Source of the DNA: Oscillibacter valericigenes
GTDB lineage: Bacteria; Bacillota; Clostridia; Oscillospirales; Oscillospiraceae
Assembly (NCBI RefSeq): GCF_021531915.1
Contig: NZ_JAFBIV010000004.1
Location: 1-64,000 of the forward strand
Direction of reading: 5' to 3'
Length of the DNA: 64,000 nt
Shown: piece after piece, positions 33,342 to 41,695 of the stretch
How positions within the stretch are numbered: position 1 is the first letter of the stretch
Layout of the letters: every line of letters starts with the position of its first letter
The notes under the pieces: generated by a model
Seen by the model: the letters and a program-made list of their open reading frames with translations, nothing else
Told to the model about the DNA's origin: nothing
Databases searched by the model: none
Position numbers and translations under genes: made by a program

Positions 33342-34598
33342 ATGAAAACGCCCTTTGTGACAAAAGATCAGCTGGAGGCCATAGCCGCCCGGTATCCCAC
33401 GCCCTTCCACATCTACGACGAAAAGGGCATCCGTGAGAATGCCCGCCGTCTGAAAGCTGCCTTCGCCTGGAATCCCGGCTACCGGGAGTACTTCGCCGTG
33501 AAGGCCACCCCCACCCCTGCCATTCTGAAGCTGCTGAAGGAGGAGGGCTGCGGCTGCGACTGTTCTTCCATGGCGGAGCTGGTGATGGCCGAGAAGTGCG
33601 GCGTCACCGGCGAGGGCATCATGTTCTCCTCCAACGAGACTCCGCCCGAGGAGTTCCAGAAGGCATATCAGCTGGGCGGCATCATCAACCTGGATGACAT
33701 CACCCTGATCCCCGAGCTGGTGGAGGCCCTGGGCGGCGTTCCTGAAAAGGTCTGCTGCCGCTACAATCCCGGCGGCGTCTTCACCCTGGGTGAGACCCGG
33801 GAGGGCTTCCAGGTCATGGACAACCCCGGCGACGCCAAGTACGGCATGACCCGTCCCCAGATCGCCGAGGCCTACAAAATTCTTGCCGCCAAGGGCGTCA
33901 AGGAGTTCGGTATCCACAGCTTCCTGGCCTCCAACACGCTGTCCAATGAATACTACCCCGCTCTGGCCCGCATCCTGTTCCAGCTGGCGGTGGACCTGAA
34001 AAACGAGACCGGCGCCCATATCACCTTCATCAACCTCTCCGGCGGCGTGGGCATCCCCTATCTGCCGGACCAGCCCGCCAACGACATCGCCGCCATCGGC
34101 GAGGGCGTCCGGAAGGCCTACGAGGAGATTTTGGTACCCGCCGGGATGGACGACGTGGCCCTGTACACGGAGCTGGGCCGCTTCATGCTTGCTCCCTACG
34201 GCCATCTGGTGACCCGGGCCACCCATGAGAAGCACATCTACAAGGAGTATATCGGCGTGGACGCCTGCGCCTGCAACCTGATGCGCCCCGCCATGTACGG
34301 CTCCTACCACCACATTACCGTCATGGGCAAGGAGAACGCCCCCTGCGACCACAAGTACGACGTGGTGGGTTCTCTCTGCGAGAACAACGACAAGTTCGCT
34401 ATTGACCGGATGCTGCCCAAAATCGACATGGGCGACCTGCTGGTGATCCACGACGCCGGCGCCCACGGCCACGCCATGGGCTATAATTACAATGGCAAGC
34501 TCCGCTCCGCCGAGCTGCTGCTGAAAGAGGACGGCTCCGTGGAACTGATCCGCCGTGCCGAAACTCTGGAGGACTATTTCGCCACTTTGGTGTGGTAA
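33342..34598 (+). CDS. lysA: Diaminopimelate decarboxylase family protein
   Basis: 418 residues. Fold III PLP enzyme: the PLP lysine is Lys54 in YFAVKATPTP, followed by GCDCSSMAEL, NLSGGVGIPYLP, ELGRFMLAPYG and the second-site CENND. It decarboxylates meso-DAP to lysine, the last step of the pathway whose middle steps (dapA-dapB-dapH) lie at 58.6-60.9 kb. The ribosome site (GAGG) is weak and distant, so initiation may be inefficient. Confidence 0.93.
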   Translation: MKTPFVTKDQLEAIAARYPTPFHIYDEKGIRENARRLKAAFAWNPGYREYFAVKATPTPAILKLLKEEGCGCDCSSMAELVMAEKCGVTGEGIMFSSNETPPEEFQKAYQLGGIINLDDITLIPELVEALGGVPEKVCCRYNPGGVFTLGETREGFQVMDNPGDAKYGMTRPQIAEAYKILAAKGVKEFGIHSFLASNTLSNEYYPALARILFQLAVDLKNETGAHITFINLSGGVGIPYLPDQPANDIAAIGEGVRKAYEEILVPAGMDDVALYTELGRFMLAPYGHLVTRATHEKHIYKEYIGVDACACNLMRPAMYGSYHHITVMGKENAPCDHKYDVVGSLCENNDKFAIDRMLPKIDMGDLLVIHDAGAHGHAMGYNYNGKLRSAELLLKEDGSVELIRRAETLEDYFATLVW

Positions 34599-34645
34599 AT
34601 AAAACCAGACTTCTCTGCCGTATAGGCAGGCGACACAAATAAACG

Positions 34646-34742
34646 CGCCGCGGCGCTGTTCGAGCCGCGGCGTATCAAACGGGCAAATAATTATCCGATC
34701 AATTTTCACGGCCGGCAGCTTACGCTGCCGGCCGTTTTCTGG
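34646..34742 (+). terminator. Tandem hairpins after lysA
   Basis: A CGCCGCGGC/GCCGCGGCG hairpin (34646-34672) is followed by ACGGCCGGCAGC/GCTGCCGGCCGT with a TTTTC tail (34708-34740). The second is a good intrinsic terminator. The remaining bases to 34840 show no gene. Confidence 0.75.
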
Positions 34743-34840
34743 TAGTGCTCCAAGAGAATATGGTCTGCCTGCTTCTCCTGATTTTATGCTCTGATTGCGT
34801 ATAAAATGCTGTTTTTTCGATAAGCGCATCCCAGCGCCTG

Positions 34841-35452
34841 TCAGACACCGGCGAACCGGAACAGGATGCCCACCACGGCGGAGAACGCGATGAACACAAT
34901 GGGGTGCCAGTTCTTCACCGGCTTGACGAAGTTGGTCAGTACGATCAGCAATGCCCCCAGAAGCACACCGGGCCATTTGATCAGTGTCTCCCCCGCAAGC
35001 CGGAAGGTATTCACCAACGCACCGTCGGCAGCCAACGTCCGGATGCCCGTCATCACCTCCAGCACCACCGCGACGCAGGCGGCGCCGATGAGCCCCGTGG
35101 AGGCGGGCCGCAGGCCATAAAAAGCCATGTTCACATAGCGGTTATCCCGGAACTTTTTCAGCATCATGGCCACAATGAGGATCACGATGATAGAGGGCGT
35201 CACCTCGCCCAGGGTGGCGATGACCGCCCCGGGGATACCGCCCACGGTGAAGCCCACGTAAGTGGCCATATTGATGCCGATGGGGCCGGGAGTAGACTCC
35301 GACACCGCCAGCATATTCATCAGGTCCGTATAGGTATACCAGCCCGTGGACTGGCCAATGTCCTTCAGGAAGGGCAGGGTGGCCATACCGCCGCCCACGG
35401 CAAACAAGCCGGTCTTGAAAAACTCCCAGTAAAGCCGCAGATAGACGCTCAT
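34841..35452 (-). CDS. chrA: Chromate transporter family protein, half 2
   Basis: 203 residues with six or so helices; LFAVGGGMATLPFL and SESTPGPIGINMATYVG are the CHR-family motifs. Short-chain CHR proteins work as pairs of half-transporters. Its ATG overlaps the stop of the partner (35449-35452, ATGA), so the two are coupled. They may export chromate, but physiological anions are unproven. Confidence 0.9.
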   Translation of the reverse strand: MSVYLRLYWEFFKTGLFAVGGGMATLPFLKDIGQSTGWYTYTDLMNMLAVSESTPGPIGINMATYVGFTVGGIPGAVIATLGEVTPSIIVILIVAMMLKKFRDNRYVNMAFYGLRPASTGLIGAACVAVVLEVMTGIRTLAADGALVNTFRLAGETLIKWPGVLLGALLIVLTNFVKPVKNWHPIVFIAFSAVVGILFRFAGV

Positions 35453-35991
35453 TTTCCCTTCACCTCCAGGTTTTTCAGAAGGATGCCAGTCACTGCGGCG
35501 GCAATGACGAACCAGGCGGGAGAGATGCGCAGAAAAACACTGCCCACCAGCACCACCGCAAAAATGGCCGCTGTCCGCTTATCCACCACAGACTTTTTCA
35601 GCAGCTTCATCACCGCATTAAAAATCAGCACGCAAACACACACCTGGATGCTGGCAAAGGCGTTCTGCACCCATACCAGATGGGAAAAATTCGTGATAAG
35701 TCCGGCCAGAACGGAGATGATGACCACCGACGGGAACACCACTCCCAGGGTCGCCATGATACCTCCGGCGATCCCCTGCTTTTTCTGGCCGATAAATGTG
35801 GCGGTATTTACCGCGATGATGCCCGGCGTACACTGGCCGATGGCATAGTAATCCATGATTTCTTCTTCCGTGACCCAGCGCTTGCTCTCCACCACCTCAC
35901 GCTGGAGGATGGGCAGCATGGCGTAACCGCCGCCAAAGGTCATGACCCCCATTTTCGCAAAGGTCCAGAACAATTCCCAAAGTATTTTCAA
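35449..35991 (-). CDS. chrA: Chromate transporter family protein, half 1
   Basis: 180 residues, MKILWELFWTFAKMGVMTFG, GGYAMLPILQREVV and IGQCTPGIIAVNTATFIG mark a short CHR protein. It is the first gene of the pair and starts 15 bp after birA on the same strand, suggesting an operon birA-chrA-chrA. The opposite topologies expected of paired halves cannot be checked by eye. Confidence 0.9.
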   Translation of the reverse strand: MKILWELFWTFAKMGVMTFGGGYAMLPILQREVVESKRWVTEEEIMDYYAIGQCTPGIIAVNTATFIGQKKQGIAGGIMATLGVVFPSVVIISVLAGLITNFSHLVWVQNAFASIQVCVCVLIFNAVMKLLKKSVVDKRTAAIFAVVLVGSVFLRISPAWFVIAAAVTGILLKNLEVKGK

Positions 35992-36006
35992 GTTGATTCG
36001 CCTCTT

Positions 36007-36807
36007 TCACTCTGTATATCCGTACAGGCCCCGCACCGAAACCTCACCGGAGCGAACGGTCTTTTCCCCGCCGTCCGGGGTGCGGACCACCAGCCCGAAG
36101 TCCCGGTCGATATCCACTGCCCGGGCCTCTTCCTGACCGCCGGGGCCCATCAGACGCACCGGCTTGCCCAAGTTCACGCAGTCCCGCCGGTAACGGGTCC
36201 GGTATTCCTCCAGGTCTCCCTGCTTCAGTGCCTCGTAGGCCCGGTCCAGTTCCTCCAGCAATGCCGCTGCCAGTGCCGGACGGGAGACCGGCTTTTCCAG
36301 GAGCATTTCCAGAGAAGCAGCCATTTCCGCCACTTCCGGCGTGAAGTCCTCCCGCCGCTGGGCCACGTTGATGCCGATGCCCACCACCAGGCACAGCCCA
36401 CCATTTCGATCTGTCACCAGCTCCGTCAGGATGCCGCACACCTTCTTGCCGCTCAGCACCGGGTCATTGGGCCATTTCAGCCCAGGCCGCACACCGCAGA
36501 CCCGCTCCACGGCGCCGCACACGGCAATGCCCGCCAGCGCTGTCACCTGCGCCAGACGCTCCGGCGGAAGCTGCGGCCTGAGAAGCACCGTAAGGTAGAG
36601 CCCCTTCCCCTTAGGTGACTGGAAGCTCCGGTTCATGCGGCCCCGACCCGCCGTCTGGCAATCAGCGATGACCACCGTTCCCTCCGGGGCGCCCGTCAGA
36701 GCCAGTTCCTTGGCATAGGTGTTGGTAGAATCCAACTCCTCAAAATACAATATATTCCGGCCCATCACAGCTGTGTTTTCCAGCAGCCAGCGAATCTCCT
36801 GTTCCAT
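36007..36807 (-). CDS. birA: Biotin-acetyl-CoA-carboxylase ligase
   Basis: 266 residues from MEQEIRWLLENTAVMGRNIL. Catalytic motifs are TAGRGRMNRSFQSPKGKGLY, KWPNDPVLSGKKVCGIL and VVGIGINVA, followed by the C-terminal domain. The N-terminal DNA-binding domain of bifunctional BirA is absent, so it should biotinylate carboxylases without acting as repressor. AAGGAGGTG precedes 36807; an in-frame GTG upstream sits inside that ribosome site. A promoter (TTTACA, 17 bp, TACACT) lies at 36838-36866. Confidence 0.95.
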   Translation of the reverse strand: MEQEIRWLLENTAVMGRNILYFEELDSTNTYAKELALTGAPEGTVVIADCQTAGRGRMNRSFQSPKGKGLYLTVLLRPQLPPERLAQVTALAGIAVCGAVERVCGVRPGLKWPNDPVLSGKKVCGILTELVTDRNGGLCLVVGIGINVAQRREDFTPEVAEMAASLEMLLEKPVSRPALAAALLEELDRAYEALKQGDLEEYRTRYRRDCVNLGKPVRLMGPGGQEEARAVDIDRDFGLVVRTPDGGEKTVRSGEVSVRGLYGYTE

Positions 36808-36837
36808 GACGGACACCTCCTTTTTTACGCGAGGTCC

Positions 36838-36866
36838 AGTGTATCACGTTCTCCCTGAAATGTAAA
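36838..36866 (-). promoter_or_regulatory. Promoter of birA-chrA
   Basis: On the minus strand TTTACA (36861-36866), 17 bp, TACACT (36838-36843). It lies just after the ACCGTCCGGC/GCCGGACGGT hairpin (36867-36893), which probably ends nhaC transcription. Confidence 0.6.
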
Positions 36867-36911
36867 CCGTCCGGCTGATAGCCGGACGGTTTTATCAGAT
36901 CTAATAGTGAA

Positions 36912-38651
36912 TCAGGCCTTCTGTCCCTCGCGCTTCTTGATGACAAAGAGGGTTGCCAGCATCAGCACGATACCAACGGGCAGGCCCAGAATACCGGGCG
37001 CACCGGCAGACACCAGGATACCGGCAATCAGGTAGGTGACGCCGGACACGGCCGCGCAGGTGATGGCGTAGGGCAGCTGAGTGGACACATGGTTCACATG
37101 ATCGCACTGGGCGCCGGCGGAGGCCATGATGGTGGTATCGGAGATGGGAGAGCAGTGGTCGCCACAGACAGCGCCGGCCATGCAGGCGGAGATGCAGATG
37201 ATGGCCATGGGGTTGTCCATGGAGAACACATTCTGCACGATGGGGATCAGGATACCAAAGGTACCCCAGGAGGTACCGGTGGCAAAGGCCAGCAGGCAGC
37301 CGATGACAAACACGATCACAGGCAGCAGTAGCTGGATGCCGGTAGCGGAGGTACGGACAAAGTCACGGACGAAATACTTGGCGCCCAGAGAGTCGGTCAT
37401 CGCCTTCAGGCTCCAGGCAAAGGTCAGGATCATGATAGCAGGCACCATGGCCTTGAAGCCCTCGGGGATGCAGCCCATCATGTCCTTGAAGCTCATGGAG
37501 CGGCGGATCAGGAAATAGATGAAGCTGAACACCAGTGCAAAGGCAGAGCCCAGCATCAGGCCCACGGAGGCGTCGGAGTTGGAGAAGGCGGTGATGAAGC
37601 CCTCGCCCTCGAAGAAGCCGCCGGAGTAGATCATACCGATGACGCAGCAGATGATCAGCATCACCACAGGCAGCACCAGGTCCAGCACCCGGCCCTTGTC
37701 CTCAGGAACATCCTCCTCAGCGGAGGCATAAGGGTTCACACCGGAGAACAGGTCATTGTTCTCCACGGCGTTGCGCTCAAAGTTGCGCATCGTGCCGAAG
37801 TCCACCTTCATGACTACCAGACCCACCATCATCACGATGGTCAGCAGGGCGTAGTAATTATAGGGAATGGCACGCAGGAACAGGTTGAAGCCCTGGCCGT
37901 CCTCGGCGAAACCGGCAACGGCAGCCGCCCAGGAGCTGATGGGGGCGATGATGCAGATGGGGGCAGCAGTGGCATCAATGATGTAGGCCAGCTTGGCACG
38001 GGAGATGTTGTGCTTGTCAGTGATAGGACGCATGACGCTGCCCACGGTCAGGCAGTTGAAATAGTCATCGATAAAGATCAGGCAGCCCAGCAGAATAGAG
38101 GCCAGCTGCGCACCCACACGGCTCTTGATGTTCTTCTCCGCCCAGCGGCCGAAGGCAGCGGAACCGCCAGCCTTGTTCATCAGGCACACCATGGCGCCCA
38201 GGATCACCAGGAAGATCAAGATGCCCATGTTGTAGCTGTCGGTGACAGAGGCCACGATGCCGTCGTTGAACACATGGAGCACCGTCGTCTCAAAGGCGAA
38301 GTTGGAGTACAGCAGGCCGCCCACCAGAATACCGATGAACAGGGAGCTGTATACCTCCTTGGTGATCAGCGCCAGGGCAATGGCGATGATGGGAGGCAGC
38401 AAAGACCAGAAGGTGTTATAAAACTGGCTGGGGGATTCCACATAGCCGGTACCGCCACAGGTTTCGCACTCGGCAGCAGTTCCCTCGTCAGTGAGGACAA
38501 TGCCGACAGCTCCGCAGTCAGTGCACTCGATCATCTTGGTGCCGCTTTCCTCAGTGGGGTCATCCGCCGCAAAGGCAGTGACGGTCATGGCGCTGCACAG
38601 GAGCAGCAGCACTGCCAGAAGGGGCAGCAGCCGTCTTCTCAGGTTTCTCAT
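36912..38651 (-). CDS. NhaC-family antiporter with exported zinc-ribbon N-terminus
   Basis: 579 residues. A signal peptide (1-28, ending TVTAFAA) is followed by a ribbon with two CxxC pairs (CTDCGAVG and CETCGGTG, about 43-70), then an NhaC antiporter core with about eleven helices (FIDDYFNCLTVGSVMRP, IDATAAPICIIAPISSW, CGDHCSPISDTTIMASAGA). NhaC members exchange Na+ for H+. Members under a lysine riboswitch have been proposed to move lysine, and this gene has such a leader at 38670-38897. The exported ribbon is unusual for the family. Confidence 0.9.
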   Translation of the reverse strand: MRNLRRRLLPLLAVLLLLCSAMTVTAFAADDPTEESGTKMIECTDCGAVGIVLTDEGTAAECETCGGTGYVESPSQFYNTFWSLLPPIIAIALALITKEVYSSLFIGILVGGLLYSNFAFETTVLHVFNDGIVASVTDSYNMGILIFLVILGAMVCLMNKAGGSAAFGRWAEKNIKSRVGAQLASILLGCLIFIDDYFNCLTVGSVMRPITDKHNISRAKLAYIIDATAAPICIIAPISSWAAAVAGFAEDGQGFNLFLRAIPYNYYALLTIVMMVGLVVMKVDFGTMRNFERNAVENNDLFSGVNPYASAEEDVPEDKGRVLDLVLPVVMLIICCVIGMIYSGGFFEGEGFITAFSNSDASVGLMLGSAFALVFSFIYFLIRRSMSFKDMMGCIPEGFKAMVPAIMILTFAWSLKAMTDSLGAKYFVRDFVRTSATGIQLLLPVIVFVIGCLLAFATGTSWGTFGILIPIVQNVFSMDNPMAIICISACMAGAVCGDHCSPISDTTIMASAGAQCDHVNHVSTQLPYAITCAAVSGVTYLIAGILVSAGAPGILGLPVGIVLMLATLFVIKKREGQKA

Positions 38652-38669
38652 GTTTTCTCTCTCCTAACA

Positions 38670-38897
38670 AAAAATGAAGTCATGACAGCGTCATGACTTC
38701 ATACAGCACATAAAAGCGTATGGAACCACGACAGCGCTCCGCCCCTTTCAGGGCGACAGTCCGGGGGATGTTCTCCCGCGGCCCGGCTCCGTGTTCCACA
38801 GGCTGATCCACGAAACCTCGGCAAATGTCCCTTTTACCCACCCCGGTGCCTGTCCGTAAAGGGTGGATGACTCATGACATTCGCGCCTCTATCATGC
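38670..38897 (-). ncRNA. Lysine riboswitch upstream of nhaC
   Basis: Minus strand: GATAGAGGCGCG at the 5' end (38885-38896), GCCGAGG, GAGCCGGG, GGACTGTCGCC and GGCGGAGCGCTGTC in the L-box order. A terminator TGAAGTCATGAC/GTCATGACTTCA with TTTTTT (38671-38702) ends it. Lysine should promote termination. Confidence 0.92.
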
Positions 38898-38908
38898 TTA
38901 GCGTCTCC

Positions 38909-38936
38909 ATTATATAAAAGTTTTGGAAAAAGTCAA
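38909..38936 (-). promoter_or_regulatory. Promoter of the nhaC riboswitch transcript
   Basis: TTGACT (38931-38936), 16 bp, TATAAT (38909-38914) on the minus strand. Confidence 0.75.
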
Positions 38937-38990
38937 CAGATTTCTCCTGTTTTTATAAAATCTCTGTTTTTCGAACGCAGAAGCAAAAAG

Positions 38991-39203
38991 GGGAGCGCCG
39001 CTTTGCGGCGCTCCCGCGGGCTGTCGATAAACCCGGAAAACTTGCGCGACGGGAAGGAAGGGTGTGCGCGGGGAACCCAGGAAGGGTGCCCTGCGCCATT
39101 TAAATCCAAGATTTCAGAGCTTTTTGAAAGTTCTCAAAGCTAAAGCAGCTTGTCGAAAAGACTTTTTCGACAAGCTGGGGGAGCGCCGCAAAGCGGCGCT
39201 CCC
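38991..39203. repeat. Repeated 25-bp hairpin flanking a non-coding segment
   Basis: GGGAGCGCCGC/GCGGCGCTCCC occurs at 38991-39015 and again at 39179-39203 (loop TTT versus AAA). A third hairpin, CAGCTTGTCGAAAA/TTTTTCGACAAGCTG, lies at 39147-39178. They follow the uracil permease gene (minus) and lack good T-tracts. There is no gene in 38946-39224. Confidence 0.6.
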
Positions 39204-39224
39204 GGAAAGGTGATGGATGTCGTA

Positions 39225-40604
39225 TCAATACTGGCCCAGATTGCCGGAGGCCTTGGAGTTGGTGTTCTCGCCGAAGTTGAAGTCATTGCCGGGCAGGATG
39301 GCGTTGAGGATGATGCCCGCAATGGCGGCGATGGCCAGGGAGGTCAGGGTGATGGAGGCACTACCCACCTGGAAGGTCAGGCCGCCGGTGAAGCCCAGGC
39401 CGCAGACCATAATGACGGCCGCAATAATCAGGTTGCGGGAGTTGGTGAAGTCCACCTGATTCTCCACCACGTTGCGCACACCGATGGCAGAGATCATACC
39501 GTAGAGGATGAAGCTGACGCCGCCCACGATGGCTGCGGGAATGGTGTTGACAATGTAAGCAAAAGCGGGAGAGAAGGACAGCACGATGGCATACACGGCA
39601 GCCAGACGGATGACCCGGGGATCATAGACCTTGGACAGCACCAGAACGCCGGTGTTCTCGCCGTAGGTGGTGTTGGAGGGGCCGCCGAAGAAGCCCGCCA
39701 TGGCGGTGGCGATACCGTCGCCGATCAGGGTGCGGTGCAGACCGGGATCTTCAATGAAGTTCTCGCTCACCGTAGCGGAAATGGCGGACATATCGCCGAT
39801 GTGCTCCATCATGGAGGCAATGGCAATGGGAGCCATCACCAGAATGGCGGAAACATCAAACTTGGCAACGCTGCCGCCGAAGTTGGTAACAAAGGGCTGG
39901 AAGCCCAGCAGGGGGTTCGTGCCGGTGAACAGACCCATATTGGCCAGGCCGCTGAAGTCCACCTTGCCGGCCAGCAGCGCCACCACATAGGAGCCCACAA
40001 CACCCAGCAGGATGGGGATGATCTTAATCATGCCCTTGCCCCAGATGTTGGCCACGATGATAATGGCCATGGCCAGCAGTGCCAGCCACCAGCAGGTAGA
40101 AGCGTTGTTCACCGCAGAGGGCGCCAGATTCAAGCCGATCAGAATGACGATGGGGCCGGTGACCACCGGAGGCAGGAAGCGCATCACCTTGTGCACGCCC
40201 ACCGCCTTGATGATGGCAGCCAGCACCACATACAAAAGGCCTGCCACAACGATGCCGCCGCAGGCATACTGCAGCTTTTCGGAGGCCTCCATGGTGGCGT
40301 ACATGCCATCGCTCATGTTGGCCATGGCAGCAAAGCCGCCCAGATAAGCAAAGGAAGAGCCCAGGAATGCAGGCACCTTCATCTTGCTGCAGACATGGAA
40401 AAACAGCGTGCCGATACCGGCGAAGAACAGCGTGGTCTGGATGCTCAGGGGCAGGCCGTAGCTCTGGACCAGGATGGGCACCAGAACAGTGGCGCCGAAC
40501 ATAGCGAACATGTGCTGCAGGCCCAGGATCAGCATCTTGGGGATGCCCAGGGTCCGGGCGTCCCGGATAGGCTGCTGACCGATGTTGGATTTCTTCTCGT
40601 TCAT
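39225..40604 (-). CDS. uraA: Uracil/xanthine permease (NCS2 family)
   Basis: 459 residues with about fourteen helices. NCS2 signatures are QHMFAMFGATVLVPIL, the PAFLGSSFAYLGGF segment, MEHIGDMSAIS and FFGGPSNTTYGEN. UraA-type residues favour uracil over xanthine, but substrate is inferred. It imports nucleobase with protons. A long leader carries a promoter, a short pyrimidine-rich reading frame and a terminator (40643-40798), so expression is probably attenuated. GAGAGGAGAA lies before the ATG. Confidence 0.92.
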   Translation of the reverse strand: MNEKKSNIGQQPIRDARTLGIPKMLILGLQHMFAMFGATVLVPILVQSYGLPLSIQTTLFFAGIGTLFFHVCSKMKVPAFLGSSFAYLGGFAAMANMSDGMYATMEASEKLQYACGGIVVAGLLYVVLAAIIKAVGVHKVMRFLPPVVTGPIVILIGLNLAPSAVNNASTCWWLALLAMAIIIVANIWGKGMIKIIPILLGVVGSYVVALLAGKVDFSGLANMGLFTGTNPLLGFQPFVTNFGGSVAKFDVSAILVMAPIAIASMMEHIGDMSAISATVSENFIEDPGLHRTLIGDGIATAMAGFFGGPSNTTYGENTGVLVLSKVYDPRVIRLAAVYAIVLSFSPAFAYIVNTIPAAIVGGVSFILYGMISAIGVRNVVENQVDFTNSRNLIIAAVIMVCGLGFTGGLTFQVGSASITLTSLAIAAIAGIILNAILPGNDFNFGENTNSKASGNLGQY

Positions 40605-40642
40605 ATCAGTTCTCCTCTCATTTCATGGTTTCACACACGGGC

Positions 40643-40670
40643 AAAAAAAATACCGGCACCAATAGCCGGT
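40643..40670 (-). terminator. Attenuator-type terminator ahead of uraA
   Basis: Minus strand ACCGGC-TATTGGT-GCCGGT followed by A and eight Ts. It lies between the promoter and the uraA start. The stop codon of the leader peptide touches its first base. Confidence 0.85.
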
Positions 40671-40735
40671 CAAACAAAAGGAACGGGAAAAAGAGAAGAA
40701 GCCGCCGCAGCTTTCAGACCCATCAAATACAGCAT
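40670..40735 (-). CDS. Putative leader peptide controlling uraA
   Basis: 21 codons: MLYLMGLKAAAASSLFPVPF plus Val. GAGAGGGAA stands at ribosome-site distance before the ATG. The last ten codons are almost all pyrimidine-rich (TCT, CTT, TTT, CCC, GTT, CCT), and the TGA (40670-40672) abuts the terminator stem. The arrangement resembles the E. coli pyrBI leader, where low UTP slows RNA polymerase in U-rich DNA so that the translating ribosome blocks the terminator. This is inference from layout only. Confidence 0.5.
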   Translation of the reverse strand: MLYLMGLKAAAASSLFPVPFV

Positions 40736-40768
40736 GCCGTTTCCCTCTCTTTCGTTCTTTTTCGCCTC

Positions 40769-40798
40769 ATTATACATGAAAGGTATGACGTATTGCAA
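40769..40798 (-). promoter_or_regulatory. Promoter of the uraA leader
   Basis: TTGCAA (40793-40798), 18 bp, TATAAT (40769-40774) on the minus strand. Confidence 0.65.
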
Positions 40799-40870
40799 GA
40801 TTTCTTTTCCATGAGCGAGAGATAAAAACTGTATTAAAAATTGTAAAAAATGACGGTGGGTGCTCCACCG

Positions 40871-41302
40871 TCATTTCAGCAATCGTTCTATTTGGGATTC
40901 GCCATACACGGGGATACCGTTGGCGTACAATAGCGCCGCCGTCACGCCGTTCCCGTCAGTCAGGATGCCGGAGTGGGTCCCGTCATAGACCTCCCCATAA
41001 CCGCAGGAGGGGCTCCGCTCCTTGAGGACCGCCGCCTCACAGCCCAGGAGCCTGCATAAGCGCAGAGTCTCCTCCGCTCCCCGGCGGTACGCCTCCGTCA
41101 CATCCGCTCCGTCCTTCGTGACCACACGGTCACCTCGCCGCTCCGCAGGCGGGCGCGGGGTAGCCAGTCCCCCCAGCTGCTCCGGACAGACGGGCACAAG
41201 AGTATGCCGCTCCGCCAGCCTTTCCACCAGCGGATGCCCTTTGGACGCCCCGTCATACCGGCAGCGGGCCCCCAACAAACAGGCGGAGATCAAAATTTTC
41301 AT
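40871..41302 (-). CDS. DUF523 family protein
   Basis: 143 residues. It opens MKILISACLLGARCRYDGAS and carries VPVCPEQLGGLATPRPPAE and LKERSPSCGYG, the three cysteine motifs of DUF523. The cysteines suggest metal or Fe-S binding; the function is unknown. The gene ends just before a short ACGGTGG/CCACCGT hairpin (40852-40874). Its ATG lies 6 bp after the DUF3783 gene, so they are co-transcribed. Confidence 0.88.
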   Translation of the reverse strand: MKILISACLLGARCRYDGASKGHPLVERLAERHTLVPVCPEQLGGLATPRPPAERRGDRVVTKDGADVTEAYRRGAEETLRLCRLLGCEAAVLKERSPSCGYGEVYDGTHSGILTDGNGVTAALLYANGIPVYGESQIERLLK

Positions 41303-41308
41303 CAGCCC

Positions 41309-41683
41309 TCACCTGCCTCCCAGGGCCTGGTGTTCCCGCTGTAGTTCACCGTACAGCTTCAGGGCGCTCCAGTTCCGGTTGGAGGGCGTCAGCACCGCCT
41401 TCAGGCACTCCGGACCGGCACCCGCCCTTCGCAGCGCCGGGAGCAGAGCATCCAGCCGGTCCTCCAACTCACAGAATACGATCATCCGGCCCCCCAGAGG
41501 GCCGCCGGAGTAGGGCATCACCGGGGCCACATCCGCGTCCAGTCCCGCCAGGACCGCCAGCGTTTTGTTGTAGTCCATCCGGGCCACCGGGACGATCTCC
41601 GCGCCGCAGGAGCCCACGGCCGCCTCCAGCGCCAGCACATTCAACAGGGAATCAAACCCAAACAGCAGCAGTTTTCCGCTCAT
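41309..41683 (-). CDS. DUF3783 family protein
   Basis: 124 residues with an alternating strand-helix pattern (MSGKLLLFGFDSLLNVLALE) and MPYSGGPLGGRMIVFCELED, which matches DUF3783. The conserved FCELED and LTPSNRNW segments are intact. The role is unknown. It starts 12 bp after the Nudix gene and precedes DUF523 in one operon. Confidence 0.8.
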   Translation of the reverse strand: MSGKLLLFGFDSLLNVLALEAAVGSCGAEIVPVARMDYNKTLAVLAGLDADVAPVMPYSGGPLGGRMIVFCELEDRLDALLPALRRAGAGPECLKAVLTPSNRNWSALKLYGELQREHQALGGR

Positions 41684-41695
41684 ACCGGTCCCTCC

